DNA from: Betaproteobacteria bacterium UBA5582
Lineage (GTDB): Bacteria > Pseudomonadota > Gammaproteobacteria > Burkholderiales > Rhodocyclaceae
Assembly: GCA_002425245.1 (NCBI GenBank)
Contig: DILW01000176.1
Location: forward strand, 1 to 55,268
DNA length: 55,268 nt
Direction: 5' to 3'
Each line of letters opens with the position of its first letter. Position 1 is the stretch's first letter. Shown piece after piece: positions 18,981 to 27,231 of the stretch. The translations under genes and the position numbers were made by a program. The notes below the pieces were generated by a model. That model ran no database searches. It worked only from the letters and a program-made list of their open reading frames with translations, and was not told the origin of the DNA.

Positions 18981-20492
18981 ATGAGCACCGTATTTGAAAA
19001 TCAGACCAGTGCAGGCGCAACTCAGGTTAGCACGCTGGAAGACGACGTCGAACTCAAGGAACTGCTGAAGAAATCCTTCCGGCCGCGGACCAACGAGGCT
19101 GCCGATGCGGTTCAGACTGCCGTCGGCACACTCCTCCAGTTCGTTCGTCGTGACAAGGTGGTTGTCTACAAGGACGTTCTGAAAACGGTGGACGAGCTTG
19201 TTGCCGAAATAGACGCCAAGATTTCCAAGCAGCTGACCAAGATCCTTCATCACCCTGACATGCAGAAGCTCGAAGGTGCATGGCGCGGCCTGCATTACCT
19301 GGTTTCCAACACCGAGGTCAGCGCCAACTTGCGCATCCGGGTGATGAACATCAGCAAGAAGGAACTGGGACGTACCCTCCGTCATTACAAGGGCGGTGCC
19401 TGGGACCAGAGCCCGATCTTCAAGAAGGTCTATGAGCAGGAATTCGGTCAGTTCGGTGGTCAGCCTTTCGGTTGCCTGGTCGGCGATTACGAGTTCAACC
19501 ACAGTCCGCATGACGTCGCCCTGCTGACGGAAATGGCCAAGATTGCTGCTTCTGCTCACGCTCCCTTCATCTCGGCCGCAGCACCGGGGACCATGCAGAT
19601 GGACTCGTGGTCCGAACTGGCCAACCCGCGGGACATCTCCAAGATCTTCCAGGCGGTCGAATATGCATCCTGGCGCCGCCTGCGCGAATCGAACGACTCG
19701 CGTTATCTGTCGCTGACCCTGCCGCGATTTCTGGCACGTCTGCCCTACGGTGCGCATACCCACGAAGTGCCGGAGTTCGCCTTCGAGGAAACCACCAATC
19801 CGGATAGTGACAAGGATTTCTGCTGGGCCAATTCCGCCTACGCAATGGCCGCCAACGTGACCCGTGCCTTCTCCGAGTACGGCTGGTGCACCAAGATCCG
19901 CGGTGTCGAATCCGGCGGTGCGGTCGAAATCCTGCCTAATTACGTCTATTCCAACTCGGATGGCGAGAAGCTGCTCTACTGCCCGACCGAAATCGCCATC
20001 TCGGATCGTCGCGAGCACGAACTGTCGAATGCTGGCTTCATGCCGTTGGTCTTCCGCAAGAACTCGGACATGGCTGCGTTCATCGGTGCCCGCACCATGC
20101 ACAAGCCGGCCATCTACGAAGACGACGACGCGACCGCCAACGCCAATCTCTCGGCCCGGCTGCCCTACATCTTCGCCACCTGTCGGTTTGCCCACTACCT
20201 GAAGTGCATCGTCCGCGACAAGATCGGTTCCTTCAAGTCGCGTGAAGAGACCCAGCGCTGGTTGAACGACTGGATCATGAATTACGTCGATGGCGACCCG
20301 ACGATTTCGAGCGAAGCGACGAAGTCCCGCAGGCCGCTGTCTGCTGCAGAAGTGATTGTGGACGAACTCCCGGACAACCCGGGTTACTACCGCGCCCAGT
20401 TCTTCCTGCGTCCGCATTACCAACTTGAGGGGTTGACCGTGTCCCTCCGGCTGGTTTCCAAGCTGCCGTCTGCCAAACAGACGAGTCAGTAA
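18981..20492 (+). CDS. tssC: T6SS contractile sheath large subunit TssC (VipB)
   Basis: The 503-residue protein matches TssC in length and motifs: HPDMQKLEGAWRGLHYLV, GDYEFNHSPHDVALL, SRYLSLTLPRFLARLPYG and, near the end, a long beta-rich segment that pairs with TssB. Six TssB-TssC dimers form each sheath ring around Hcp. It lies directly behind tssB. A 99-base gap with a strong hairpin separates it from hcp. Confidence 0.98.
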   Translation: MSTVFENQTSAGATQVSTLEDDVELKELLKKSFRPRTNEAADAVQTAVGTLLQFVRRDKVVVYKDVLKTVDELVAEIDAKISKQLTKILHHPDMQKLEGAWRGLHYLVSNTEVSANLRIRVMNISKKELGRTLRHYKGGAWDQSPIFKKVYEQEFGQFGGQPFGCLVGDYEFNHSPHDVALLTEMAKIAASAHAPFISAAAPGTMQMDSWSELANPRDISKIFQAVEYASWRRLRESNDSRYLSLTLPRFLARLPYGAHTHEVPEFAFEETTNPDSDKDFCWANSAYAMAANVTRAFSEYGWCTKIRGVESGGAVEILPNYVYSNSDGEKLLYCPTEIAISDRREHELSNAGFMPLVFRKNSDMAAFIGARTMHKPAIYEDDDATANANLSARLPYIFATCRFAHYLKCIVRDKIGSFKSREETQRWLNDWIMNYVDGDPTISSEATKSRRPLSAAEVIVDELPDNPGYYRAQFFLRPHYQLEGLTVSLRLVSKLPSAKQTSQ

Positions 20493-20499
20493 GGAAATG

Positions 20500-20550
20500 C
20501 CGGGCCGACTGAAGACAACCTTCAGATCGGGAAGCCGTCAGTCGGCCCGG
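20500..20550 (+). promoter_or_regulatory. Hairpin in the tssC-hcp gap (possible attenuator or RNA-processing element)
   Basis: Two perfect 13-base arms (20500-20512 and 20538-20550) enclose 25 bases. Inside, a competing hairpin can form from CTGAAG at 20509-20514 and CTTCAG at 20520-20525. No run of T follows immediately, so a full rho-independent terminator is unlikely. The element sits 41 bases before the hcp ATG and could stabilise or separate the hcp message. Confidence 0.55.
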
Positions 20551-20591
20551 GTACTTCACGGTTTCATTCATCTATCCATTTAGGAGCAATC

Positions 20592-21116
20592 ATGGCACAA
20601 GCACTTGTTGACTATTTCCTGCAAATCGATGGCGTCGAAGGCGAGTCTCCCGACCAGCAATATCCGGGTCTGATTCAGCTGCAGAGCTGGCAGTGGGCTG
20701 AAGAAAACTCTGGTCGTTGGGGTTTCGGTAGCGGTGGCGGTGCGGGCAAGGTTGAAATGAAGGACTTCGAGTTCCGCATGGTCACCAACAAGGCCTCACC
20801 GAAGCTCTTCCTGATGTGCGCGACTGGCGATCACATTCCGCAAGCCCGCCTGATCTGCCGCAAGTCCGGTGGTTCGCAGCTTGACTTCATGACCGTGACC
20901 TTCAGCAACTGCCTGGTCTCGTCTTTCACCACCATCGGCAACCTGCCGGGCGAGATGGCCACCAAGTTCGGCCAGACCGAAACGGTGCTGCCGGTTGATG
21001 AAATCAAGATCAACTTCGCCCGCATCGAAGTCGAGTACAAGGAGCAACGCAATGACGGCACCATGGGCGCCGTCATCAAGGCGGGCTATGACCTGAAGCT
21101 GAACGCCACGGTCTAA
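20592..21116 (+). CDS. hcp: Haemolysin-coregulated protein Hcp (T6SS tube)
   Basis: Hcp hexamers stack to form the inner tube and can carry small effectors in the lumen. The 174-residue protein begins with DYFLQIDGVEGES and has the typical SWQWAEE, FEFRMVTNKASPKLFLMCATG and ARIEVEYKEQ segments, and it ends in a beta strand. There is no C-terminal toxin extension. A strong ribosome site (TTTAGGAGCAATC) precedes the ATG, fitting the high expression tube subunits need. It lies between tssC and tssE. Confidence 0.97.
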   Translation: MAQALVDYFLQIDGVEGESPDQQYPGLIQLQSWQWAEENSGRWGFGSGGGAGKVEMKDFEFRMVTNKASPKLFLMCATGDHIPQARLICRKSGGSQLDFMTVTFSNCLVSSFTTIGNLPGEMATKFGQTETVLPVDEIKINFARIEVEYKEQRNDGTMGAVIKAGYDLKLNATV

Positions 21117-21172
21117 ACCTCAGTCGGCATTTGGTGCTGGCGGACATGGGTTCGTCGGCACCAAATCAGAAC

Positions 21173-21643
21173 ATGAAGCCATCTTTCCAGAACAAGCATT
21201 CCTTCACACCCAACCTGTTCCAGCGGATCAGTCAGGGGGCGGCAAATCACGCCTCGGTGGCCGATTCGGTGCAGGAAGAGGTGTTGCAACTGCTCAGACA
21301 TGCCGCTCGTAGCGCCCGTCCCTCGGTGGATGGCGAAGCGCATGCGTGGTCGTCGGTATTCAACTACGGATTGCCGATGGCATCGTTTGGCAGTACCAGC
21401 TATTCAGATGTCGAGGCCGTCATCCGGCACCTCAAGCGGATGATTCCCTTGTTCGAGCCCAGGCTTGATCCGCGTTCGCTGCAGATCACCGCCTCGCTCT
21501 CCGAAAATCAGCATTTTCGCGAATCGGTCCTGTTCGATATCAGTGCCGAAGGTCGGGATGCATCGATTGCCTATCTTTCATTTCGTATCGCCGTCGATTT
21601 CAGTCATGGCGCGGTTCGTCTCGTCCGCAGGCCGAATTTGTGA
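21173..21643 (+). CDS. tssE: T6SS baseplate protein TssE
   Basis: TssE is the gp25-like baseplate wedge protein that starts sheath polymerisation. The 156-residue product has SVFNYGLPMASFGS, the family's conserved NYG-x-P region, and a C-terminal beta-rich gp25 core (HFRESVLFDISAEG). I prefer the ATG at 21173; a TTG at 21131 and an ATG at 21146 are in frame, but none has a strong ribosome site. The last codons overlap the GTG of tssF (21640-21643). Confidence 0.9.
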   Translation: MKPSFQNKHSFTPNLFQRISQGAANHASVADSVQEEVLQLLRHAARSARPSVDGEAHAWSSVFNYGLPMASFGSTSYSDVEAVIRHLKRMIPLFEPRLDPRSLQITASLSENQHFRESVLFDISAEGRDASIAYLSFRIAVDFSHGAVRLVRRPNL

Positions 21644-23490
21644 ATCAAGATTTCATCGACCTATATAACGAAGAGCTGCGTTTCCTGCGTGAAGCAGGTC
21701 AGTATTTTGCCGATGCCTATCCCCAGGTTGCCGGGAAACTGGGGATGCACGAGGACACGGTCAGCGACCCTTTCGTTGAACGTCTGCTGGAAGGAGTTTC
21801 CTTCCTCACGGCACGGATTCAGTCCAGGCTCGACGTTGAACATGCCGAGTTTGCCCGCCAGATGCTCGCCCGGGTGGCGCCGCTGTGGGACGAAGCAACG
21901 CCATCGATCGCCACGCTGGCGTTCACTCCGGATTTTGCCTCGCCTGAATGCCAGGGTGGCATCACCATCGAAAAAGGCAGCGTCATCCAGGCCCGCTTGC
22001 CGGGCAACAAGAGTGTCCTGCGTTTCACAACGGGGCAGGCGGTTCAGCTGTTGCCTCTGGAAATCTCCAAAGTGCGCTGTGCCGCCACCATCAATCACCT
22101 TCCTCCGCGTATCGCGGCGCAATCCCAGGAAGCAGCCGGCGTGATCGCGCTGGAGTTCTCCTGCCAGGGGCGCGCCAAGCTCGGGGAACTGAAGACTGAT
22201 TATCTGGAATTGACGCTGGCCGGGGATATCCCGCTTTGCCATGCCATCCAGAAAAGGCTGATGCACGATGCCTTCAAGGTCTTTGCCTGGGCCGAAGACA
22301 GTGGCGCGCTCGAATATATCGAGATCAGCAAGGAAGCGCTCTCCATCATCGGTGTCAGCCCGGGTGAGAGCCTGCTACCGGCGTCGGCCAGCATGCTGCC
22401 CGGCCTGCGTTTGCTGCGCGAGTATTTTGCCCAGCCCAGCCGCTTCCTCGGGGTCCGGATTTCCGGCCTGAGCAAGCTCTTCAAGCGTATCGGCGAGCAT
22501 CGCAAGTTCCACATCGGTTTTCTTCTCAGGAGCGAGCCGGCCAACATCGTTAACCGGATCAATGCCCAGTGCTTCCGCCTGTTCGCGACGCCGGTCATCA
22601 ACCTTTATCCGAAGACTTTCGACCCGATCGTCTACAACCCGGATCGTACCGATCAGTGGGTACTCGTCGACCGCCTACGGCCGCTGGCGTACGACATCCA
22701 CCACATCACCGAGTGCCGTGCCATTCTCGAAAATGGTCGTTGTCTCGGACTGGCCCAGGTGCCACCGCGCAACGGTTATGCACAAACGGCGCACGAAGGC
22801 TATTTCAGCAGCCGCAAGCAGTACGTGACTTATGGTTCGGTCGACAAGGGCTCGCTCAAGAACCAGCTGCCGATCCGCCATTTCGTCAATATCGGCATGG
22901 GTCCTGAAACCGGCGTGCCCGAAGACGTCAAGTCGCTGCAGATCGATGGTTACGTGAGTGATCGTGGCTGGTATCGGGAGCATCTTGATCAAGCCGGCTT
23001 TTCGCTGACCAGTTCCAGCCAGATTGGCAAGATCGAATGTCTGCGGCTACCCAGTGAAGCCCGGGACGAGCCCCTGCCCGAGCGGCACTGGGAGGCCGTG
23101 CAACTGCTCGGCAGTAATCCCCTGCGCATGCGAAGCCGGGACGACAACGATCTGCTCAATGCACTTCACCTGTGGCTCGGTCTGGCTGCCGATCCTGCCG
23201 TTCTGGCCGATCAGCGGCGTATCGGTAGCATTGATCGCGGCCGGAACAAGATGGGTTTTTCCCGCTCGCCGGTTCCCGGTCCCATGTCCTGGGTCCGTTC
23301 CAACCGCCTGCGGTTCAACGTCGATACCAAGCATCACCCGGATGGTGGGGCATGGCTGTTTTCCAGGATCGTCTGTCACGCGCTCCTCGATTGCGTGAAT
23401 TTGAACGACGGACTGGAGGTTGAGATTGATTTTGACGGCGAGTCGGGCGATGTGTTTTCGAATCTGTCGCGGGCGGGAGGACGGGCTTGA
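21640..23490 (+). CDS. tssF: T6SS baseplate protein TssF
   Basis: The 616-residue protein is the large baseplate wedge subunit. It begins with the family signature YNEELRFLREAGQYFADAYP and has DPFVERLLEGVSFLTARIQ, FTPDFASPECQGG and, later, RNGYAQTAHEGYFSSRKQ. It starts with a GTG that overlaps the tssE stop by 4 bases and ends overlapping tssG by one base, so tssE-F-G should be translationally coupled and made in fixed ratio. Confidence 0.96.
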   Translation: MNQDFIDLYNEELRFLREAGQYFADAYPQVAGKLGMHEDTVSDPFVERLLEGVSFLTARIQSRLDVEHAEFARQMLARVAPLWDEATPSIATLAFTPDFASPECQGGITIEKGSVIQARLPGNKSVLRFTTGQAVQLLPLEISKVRCAATINHLPPRIAAQSQEAAGVIALEFSCQGRAKLGELKTDYLELTLAGDIPLCHAIQKRLMHDAFKVFAWAEDSGALEYIEISKEALSIIGVSPGESLLPASASMLPGLRLLREYFAQPSRFLGVRISGLSKLFKRIGEHRKFHIGFLLRSEPANIVNRINAQCFRLFATPVINLYPKTFDPIVYNPDRTDQWVLVDRLRPLAYDIHHITECRAILENGRCLGLAQVPPRNGYAQTAHEGYFSSRKQYVTYGSVDKGSLKNQLPIRHFVNIGMGPETGVPEDVKSLQIDGYVSDRGWYREHLDQAGFSLTSSSQIGKIECLRLPSEARDEPLPERHWEAVQLLGSNPLRMRSRDDNDLLNALHLWLGLAADPAVLADQRRIGSIDRGRNKMGFSRSPVPGPMSWVRSNRLRFNVDTKHHPDGGAWLFSRIVCHALLDCVNLNDGLEVEIDFDGESGDVFSNLSRAGGRA

Positions 23491-24557
23491 TGCAAGTGTC
23501 GACCGACGAATTCGACGTTCTGCATGAGGCCATGGCTTACGTGGAATCGGACGGCAAGCCGCGCCAGTTGAAAGCGGATGAATCCTGGCGGGGGATTTCG
23601 AACCGCAAGACCCTGCACGAGTTGCTGCGGCGCCTGGAAACTCTGGTTGCCAACGATGGTCTCGGGCTGCGGCCCGGCTGGGACCAACGCTGGCTGCATA
23701 TCGAACAGGCGGCGGAGCTTTATTTTTCCGGCAGCGAATTGCAGGACGTACGGCTGGAGCCTGCCAAGGAAAAGGGCGGGCGCGACGCCGAACATGACAT
23801 CCTGCGCGTGCGCCTGCGGCATTTCGGCCTGTTCGCTCCTTACGGTCCTTTGCCCATTCATGTTACCGAACACGCCAAGTACGAGCGCACCTTTGAACGT
23901 AACGCGGGCTTCGAGGCATTCCTGAACCTGTTGAGCGGTCATCTGGCCCTCCTTGATTACCGGGCCTACGCCAATACGCATCCGGTTCTCAGCCTGTACG
24001 GACACCCGAAACAGGCCGGATTTTCAGCGCGTTTGTCCGAATTGGCATCGGGCTGGATGGCCGTCGGCGGGAAGGACGTTTCCCAGCACATCAAGCGTTG
24101 CCGGCTCGCTGCCAGTTGGGCCTACGTGCGCCCTGAGCGCAGTCTGGCAGCGCTGGAAACCATTCTGGCCGAGTATTTCCGGATCGACGTCAAGGTCAGC
24201 CCGCGTCATGGCCGCTGGATCGAAATTGGTGGCGAAAGCGGTGAAAAGCGTCTTGGTCAGTGGCGTGTCGGACGCAGGATCTTCGATACCCAGTCAGCCA
24301 TTCACGTGCAGCTGGGACCTGTCGATGCCAAGGATTTTCCCCTTTTTCAGCGGGCATCCGACCGGATGAAGACGATGGTGCGCCTGATCGAGGATTACGC
24401 GGGCGGTCAGGTCAACGCGCGCATCGACATTGACGTCCGCACCTCGCCAAACCTGCGGGCGGCACTGGGCAAGACGCGCATCGGACAGAACACCTGGATC
24501 AAACCGTCGGAAGAACTGAAGACGATTTGTACCCATAACCCATACGAATTACTTTGA
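23490..24557 (+). CDS. tssG: T6SS baseplate protein TssG
   Basis: The 355-residue protein follows tssF with a TGATG overlap. It shows TssG features: VRLRHFGLFAPYGPLPIHVTEHA, a LLDYRAYANTHPVLSLYGHP segment and a final GKTRIGQNTWI. TssG bridges TssF and TssK in the wedge complex. The ATG at 23490 is chosen over a TTG one codon earlier. Confidence 0.95.
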   Translation: MQVSTDEFDVLHEAMAYVESDGKPRQLKADESWRGISNRKTLHELLRRLETLVANDGLGLRPGWDQRWLHIEQAAELYFSGSELQDVRLEPAKEKGGRDAEHDILRVRLRHFGLFAPYGPLPIHVTEHAKYERTFERNAGFEAFLNLLSGHLALLDYRAYANTHPVLSLYGHPKQAGFSARLSELASGWMAVGGKDVSQHIKRCRLAASWAYVRPERSLAALETILAEYFRIDVKVSPRHGRWIEIGGESGEKRLGQWRVGRRIFDTQSAIHVQLGPVDAKDFPLFQRASDRMKTMVRLIEDYAGGQVNARIDIDVRTSPNLRAALGKTRIGQNTWIKPSEELKTICTHNPYELL

Positions 24558-24570
24558 CGGAGTTTTTTGA

Positions 24571-27231
24571 ATGAATCGAGAGCGGTTGTTTGGTCGTCTT
24601 GGCACCATGGCTTACGAAGCAGTCGTCGAAGCGACGGCTTTGTGCAAGCAGAGTGAGCATGAGTTCATCGAACTTGAACACTGGCTGATTTCGGTGATGC
24701 GTCGCGAGCAGAGCGACATCTCCGAGCTGCTGTCCCATTTCAAGGGCGATGCAGGCATCCTGCTCAGTCAGTTGCAGCGGCAACTGGCGCGCTTTCCCCG
24801 GCGCAAGGGCTGCACCATCGACATCTCGTCACGCCTGGATCACGCCATGGAAAGCGCCATGGCAACCAGCCAACTGGTGGCGCCTGCGCTGCACATCCGT
24901 TCCGGTCACGTGCTGCTGGGTCTGCTTGAAAACAATGAAACCCGCCAGATTCTCTATCGCCTGAGTTCGCAGTTCGAACGAATTCAATGGCCGGAAGCGA
25001 TCAAGGTCTTCGAGCAGGCTGGACGGGGTTGGCGCGAGGCCAAGGACCGGCCGATGAGCTCGCCGGAAGTGCCGATCGACATCGAGGGCGAACAGGCCGC
25101 CGACAGCGACGCCCTGACCCGCTGGGCAACCAACCTGACCGAACAGGCCAGGCAGGGTGGGCTCGATCCGGTTATCGGGCGTGACAACGAATTGCGTCAG
25201 GTGATCGACATCCTGCTGCGCCGCCGCCAGAATAACCCGATCCTGGTCGGCGAAGCCGGCGTCGGCAAGACCGCGATCGTCGAGGCGCTGGCCCAGCGAA
25301 TTTCCGACGGCATGGTGCCTGGGCTGCTCGCCGAAGCGCAGGTCTGGGTGCTCGACCTCGCTCGCCTGCAAGCCGGCGCCAGCATGAAGGGCGAGTTCGA
25401 GGCGCGTCTGAAGTCGGTGGTCGATGCGATCGAAAAGTCGCCGACGCCGATCATCCTCTTCTGCGATGAAGCCCACACCTTGGTGGGCGCCGGAGGCCAG
25501 GCCGGCACCGGTGACGCGGTCAACATGTTGAAGCCGATGCTGGCCCGCGGCAAGTTGCGCATGGTCGCGGCGACCACCTGGAGCGAATACAAGCAGTTCA
25601 TCGAACCCGATGCCGCGCTGACCCGCCGCATGCAGCCGGTGGTCGTCGACGAGCCCGGCGAGAACGAGGCGATCACCATGTTGCGCATGATCGCCGAGCG
25701 TTTCTCCAAGCACCACGGCGTGCGCATCACCAACGATGCACTGGTCGCTGCCGTCAAGCTGTCGAAGCGCCACCTGCCGAGCCGTCATCTGCCGGACAAG
25801 GCGATCAGCCTGCTCGACACCGCCTGCGCCCGCGTCGCGATGAGCCGCGTTGCGCCGCCGGCCGCGCTGGAGCGCGAACGCCAGGCGGTGGTGTCGCTGG
25901 ACCTGCAACTGGCCTGGGCCGAGCAGGACGAAAAGTTGGCGATCGATTGTGGCGTCGACCGTGAAGCATTGAAGCAGAAGCGCGCCGAACACCAGGCCAA
26001 GGCCGATGCACTGGAACAACAGATCAACCAGGCCCGGCAACTGGTCGGCCAGGTTGGTGAACTGCTTGCCCAGCCGGCCGCCAGCGAAGGCAACGGTGCC
26101 TTGGCCGCGCTGACCGGCGAACTCGACGAACTGCAGCAGGGCAAGCCGCTGGTTCAGCCCTGGGTCGATCAGCGCACGGTCGCCGCTGTCCTTTCCGAAT
26201 GGACGGGGATCCCCGACATCGACATGGTGACCGACGACATCGAGGCCACCCTGCAACTGCGCGAGCGCCTGGAAAAACGCGTCTTCGGCCAGACCGGCGG
26301 CATCATCGCGCTGAGCAAGGCGCTGCAGGTGGCACGCGCCGGCATTCATGACCCGCAGCGGCCGCTCGGCGTCTTCATGTTGACCGGGCCGACCGGCACC
26401 GGCAAGACCGAAACGGCGATCGCCCTCTCGGAACTGCTGTTCGGTGGCTCGCACAACCTGATCCAGTTCAACATGAACGAGTTCCAGGAAGCGCACACCG
26501 CCGCCACCCTGAAGGGCGCCCCGCCGGGATACGTCGGCTACGGCAAGGGCGGCGTGCTGACCGAAGCAGTGCGGCGCAAGCCCTACAGCGTTGTACTGCT
26601 CGACGAATTCGACAAGGCCCACCGCGACGTCCACGAAGTCTTCTACCAGGTCTTCGACCGGGGTTGGATGGAAGACGGCGAGGGACGCCGGGTCAGCTTC
26701 CGCAACTGCCTGATCCTGATGACCAGCAACATCGGCGCCGAGGAAATCGAGGTTGCCGCGCTGGCCGAACAACCGGCCACCTACGGGCAATTGGTGCAAT
26801 TGGCGCAGGGCAGTCTGCAGCGCCATTTCGCGCCGGCGCTGCTGGCCCGGATGCAGGTGCTGCCGTTCTACCCCCTGGGCCTGTCGGCCTTGCAGTCGAT
26901 CGCCGAGCACCAGTTCCAGCGCTTGGCCGATCGCCTGGAAGAGCAGGGGGTGACGCTGGAGATCGACACTTCCGCCGTCGAGTGGGTGGCCAATACCGCA
27001 GCGGGTCATCCGCATCGCGGGCGTGCCATCGAAGACCTGATTCGCGCGACCGTGCTGCCGTCGCTCGCTCAGGAGTTGCTTGCTGCCAAGCGGGACGGCT
27101 TGCCGCTCGGCAGGGTACGGGTGGTCGCCGATGGTGGCCTGTCCCTTGAACTGCTGGATCGCGAGAGCGAGCCGGATAACCTTTCAGAACCCAATGATGC
27201 CGACCAACAGGAGGTTTCGTCATGCGCTTGA
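24571..27231 (+). CDS. clpV: T6SS ATPase TssH (ClpV)
   Basis: The 886-residue AAA+ unfoldase recycles contracted TssB/C sheaths. It has a Clp-N type domain (residues about 1-150). The first AAA domain has Walker A GEAGVGKT (227-234) and Walker B ILFCDEAHTLVGAGG, and a coiled-coil middle domain follows. The second AAA domain has Walker A GPTGTGKT (606-613) and a conserved GAPPGYVGYG pore loop. Both ATPase sites look intact. The 3' end overlaps vgrG by 10 bases. Confidence 0.98.
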   Translation: MNRERLFGRLGTMAYEAVVEATALCKQSEHEFIELEHWLISVMRREQSDISELLSHFKGDAGILLSQLQRQLARFPRRKGCTIDISSRLDHAMESAMATSQLVAPALHIRSGHVLLGLLENNETRQILYRLSSQFERIQWPEAIKVFEQAGRGWREAKDRPMSSPEVPIDIEGEQAADSDALTRWATNLTEQARQGGLDPVIGRDNELRQVIDILLRRRQNNPILVGEAGVGKTAIVEALAQRISDGMVPGLLAEAQVWVLDLARLQAGASMKGEFEARLKSVVDAIEKSPTPIILFCDEAHTLVGAGGQAGTGDAVNMLKPMLARGKLRMVAATTWSEYKQFIEPDAALTRRMQPVVVDEPGENEAITMLRMIAERFSKHHGVRITNDALVAAVKLSKRHLPSRHLPDKAISLLDTACARVAMSRVAPPAALERERQAVVSLDLQLAWAEQDEKLAIDCGVDREALKQKRAEHQAKADALEQQINQARQLVGQVGELLAQPAASEGNGALAALTGELDELQQGKPLVQPWVDQRTVAAVLSEWTGIPDIDMVTDDIEATLQLRERLEKRVFGQTGGIIALSKALQVARAGIHDPQRPLGVFMLTGPTGTGKTETAIALSELLFGGSHNLIQFNMNEFQEAHTAATLKGAPPGYVGYGKGGVLTEAVRRKPYSVVLLDEFDKAHRDVHEVFYQVFDRGWMEDGEGRRVSFRNCLILMTSNIGAEEIEVAALAEQPATYGQLVQLAQGSLQRHFAPALLARMQVLPFYPLGLSALQSIAEHQFQRLADRLEEQGVTLEIDTSAVEWVANTAAGHPHRGRAIEDLIRATVLPSLAQELLAAKRDGLPLGRVRVVADGGLSLELLDRESEPDNLSEPNDADQQEVSSCA

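Noticed and set aside
24829..27015. A 728-codon minus-strand frame opposite clpV
   Set aside because: It is a shadow of a strongly conserved gene; the His/Gln/Asp/Gly-rich product is typical of antisense of GC-rich coding sequence.
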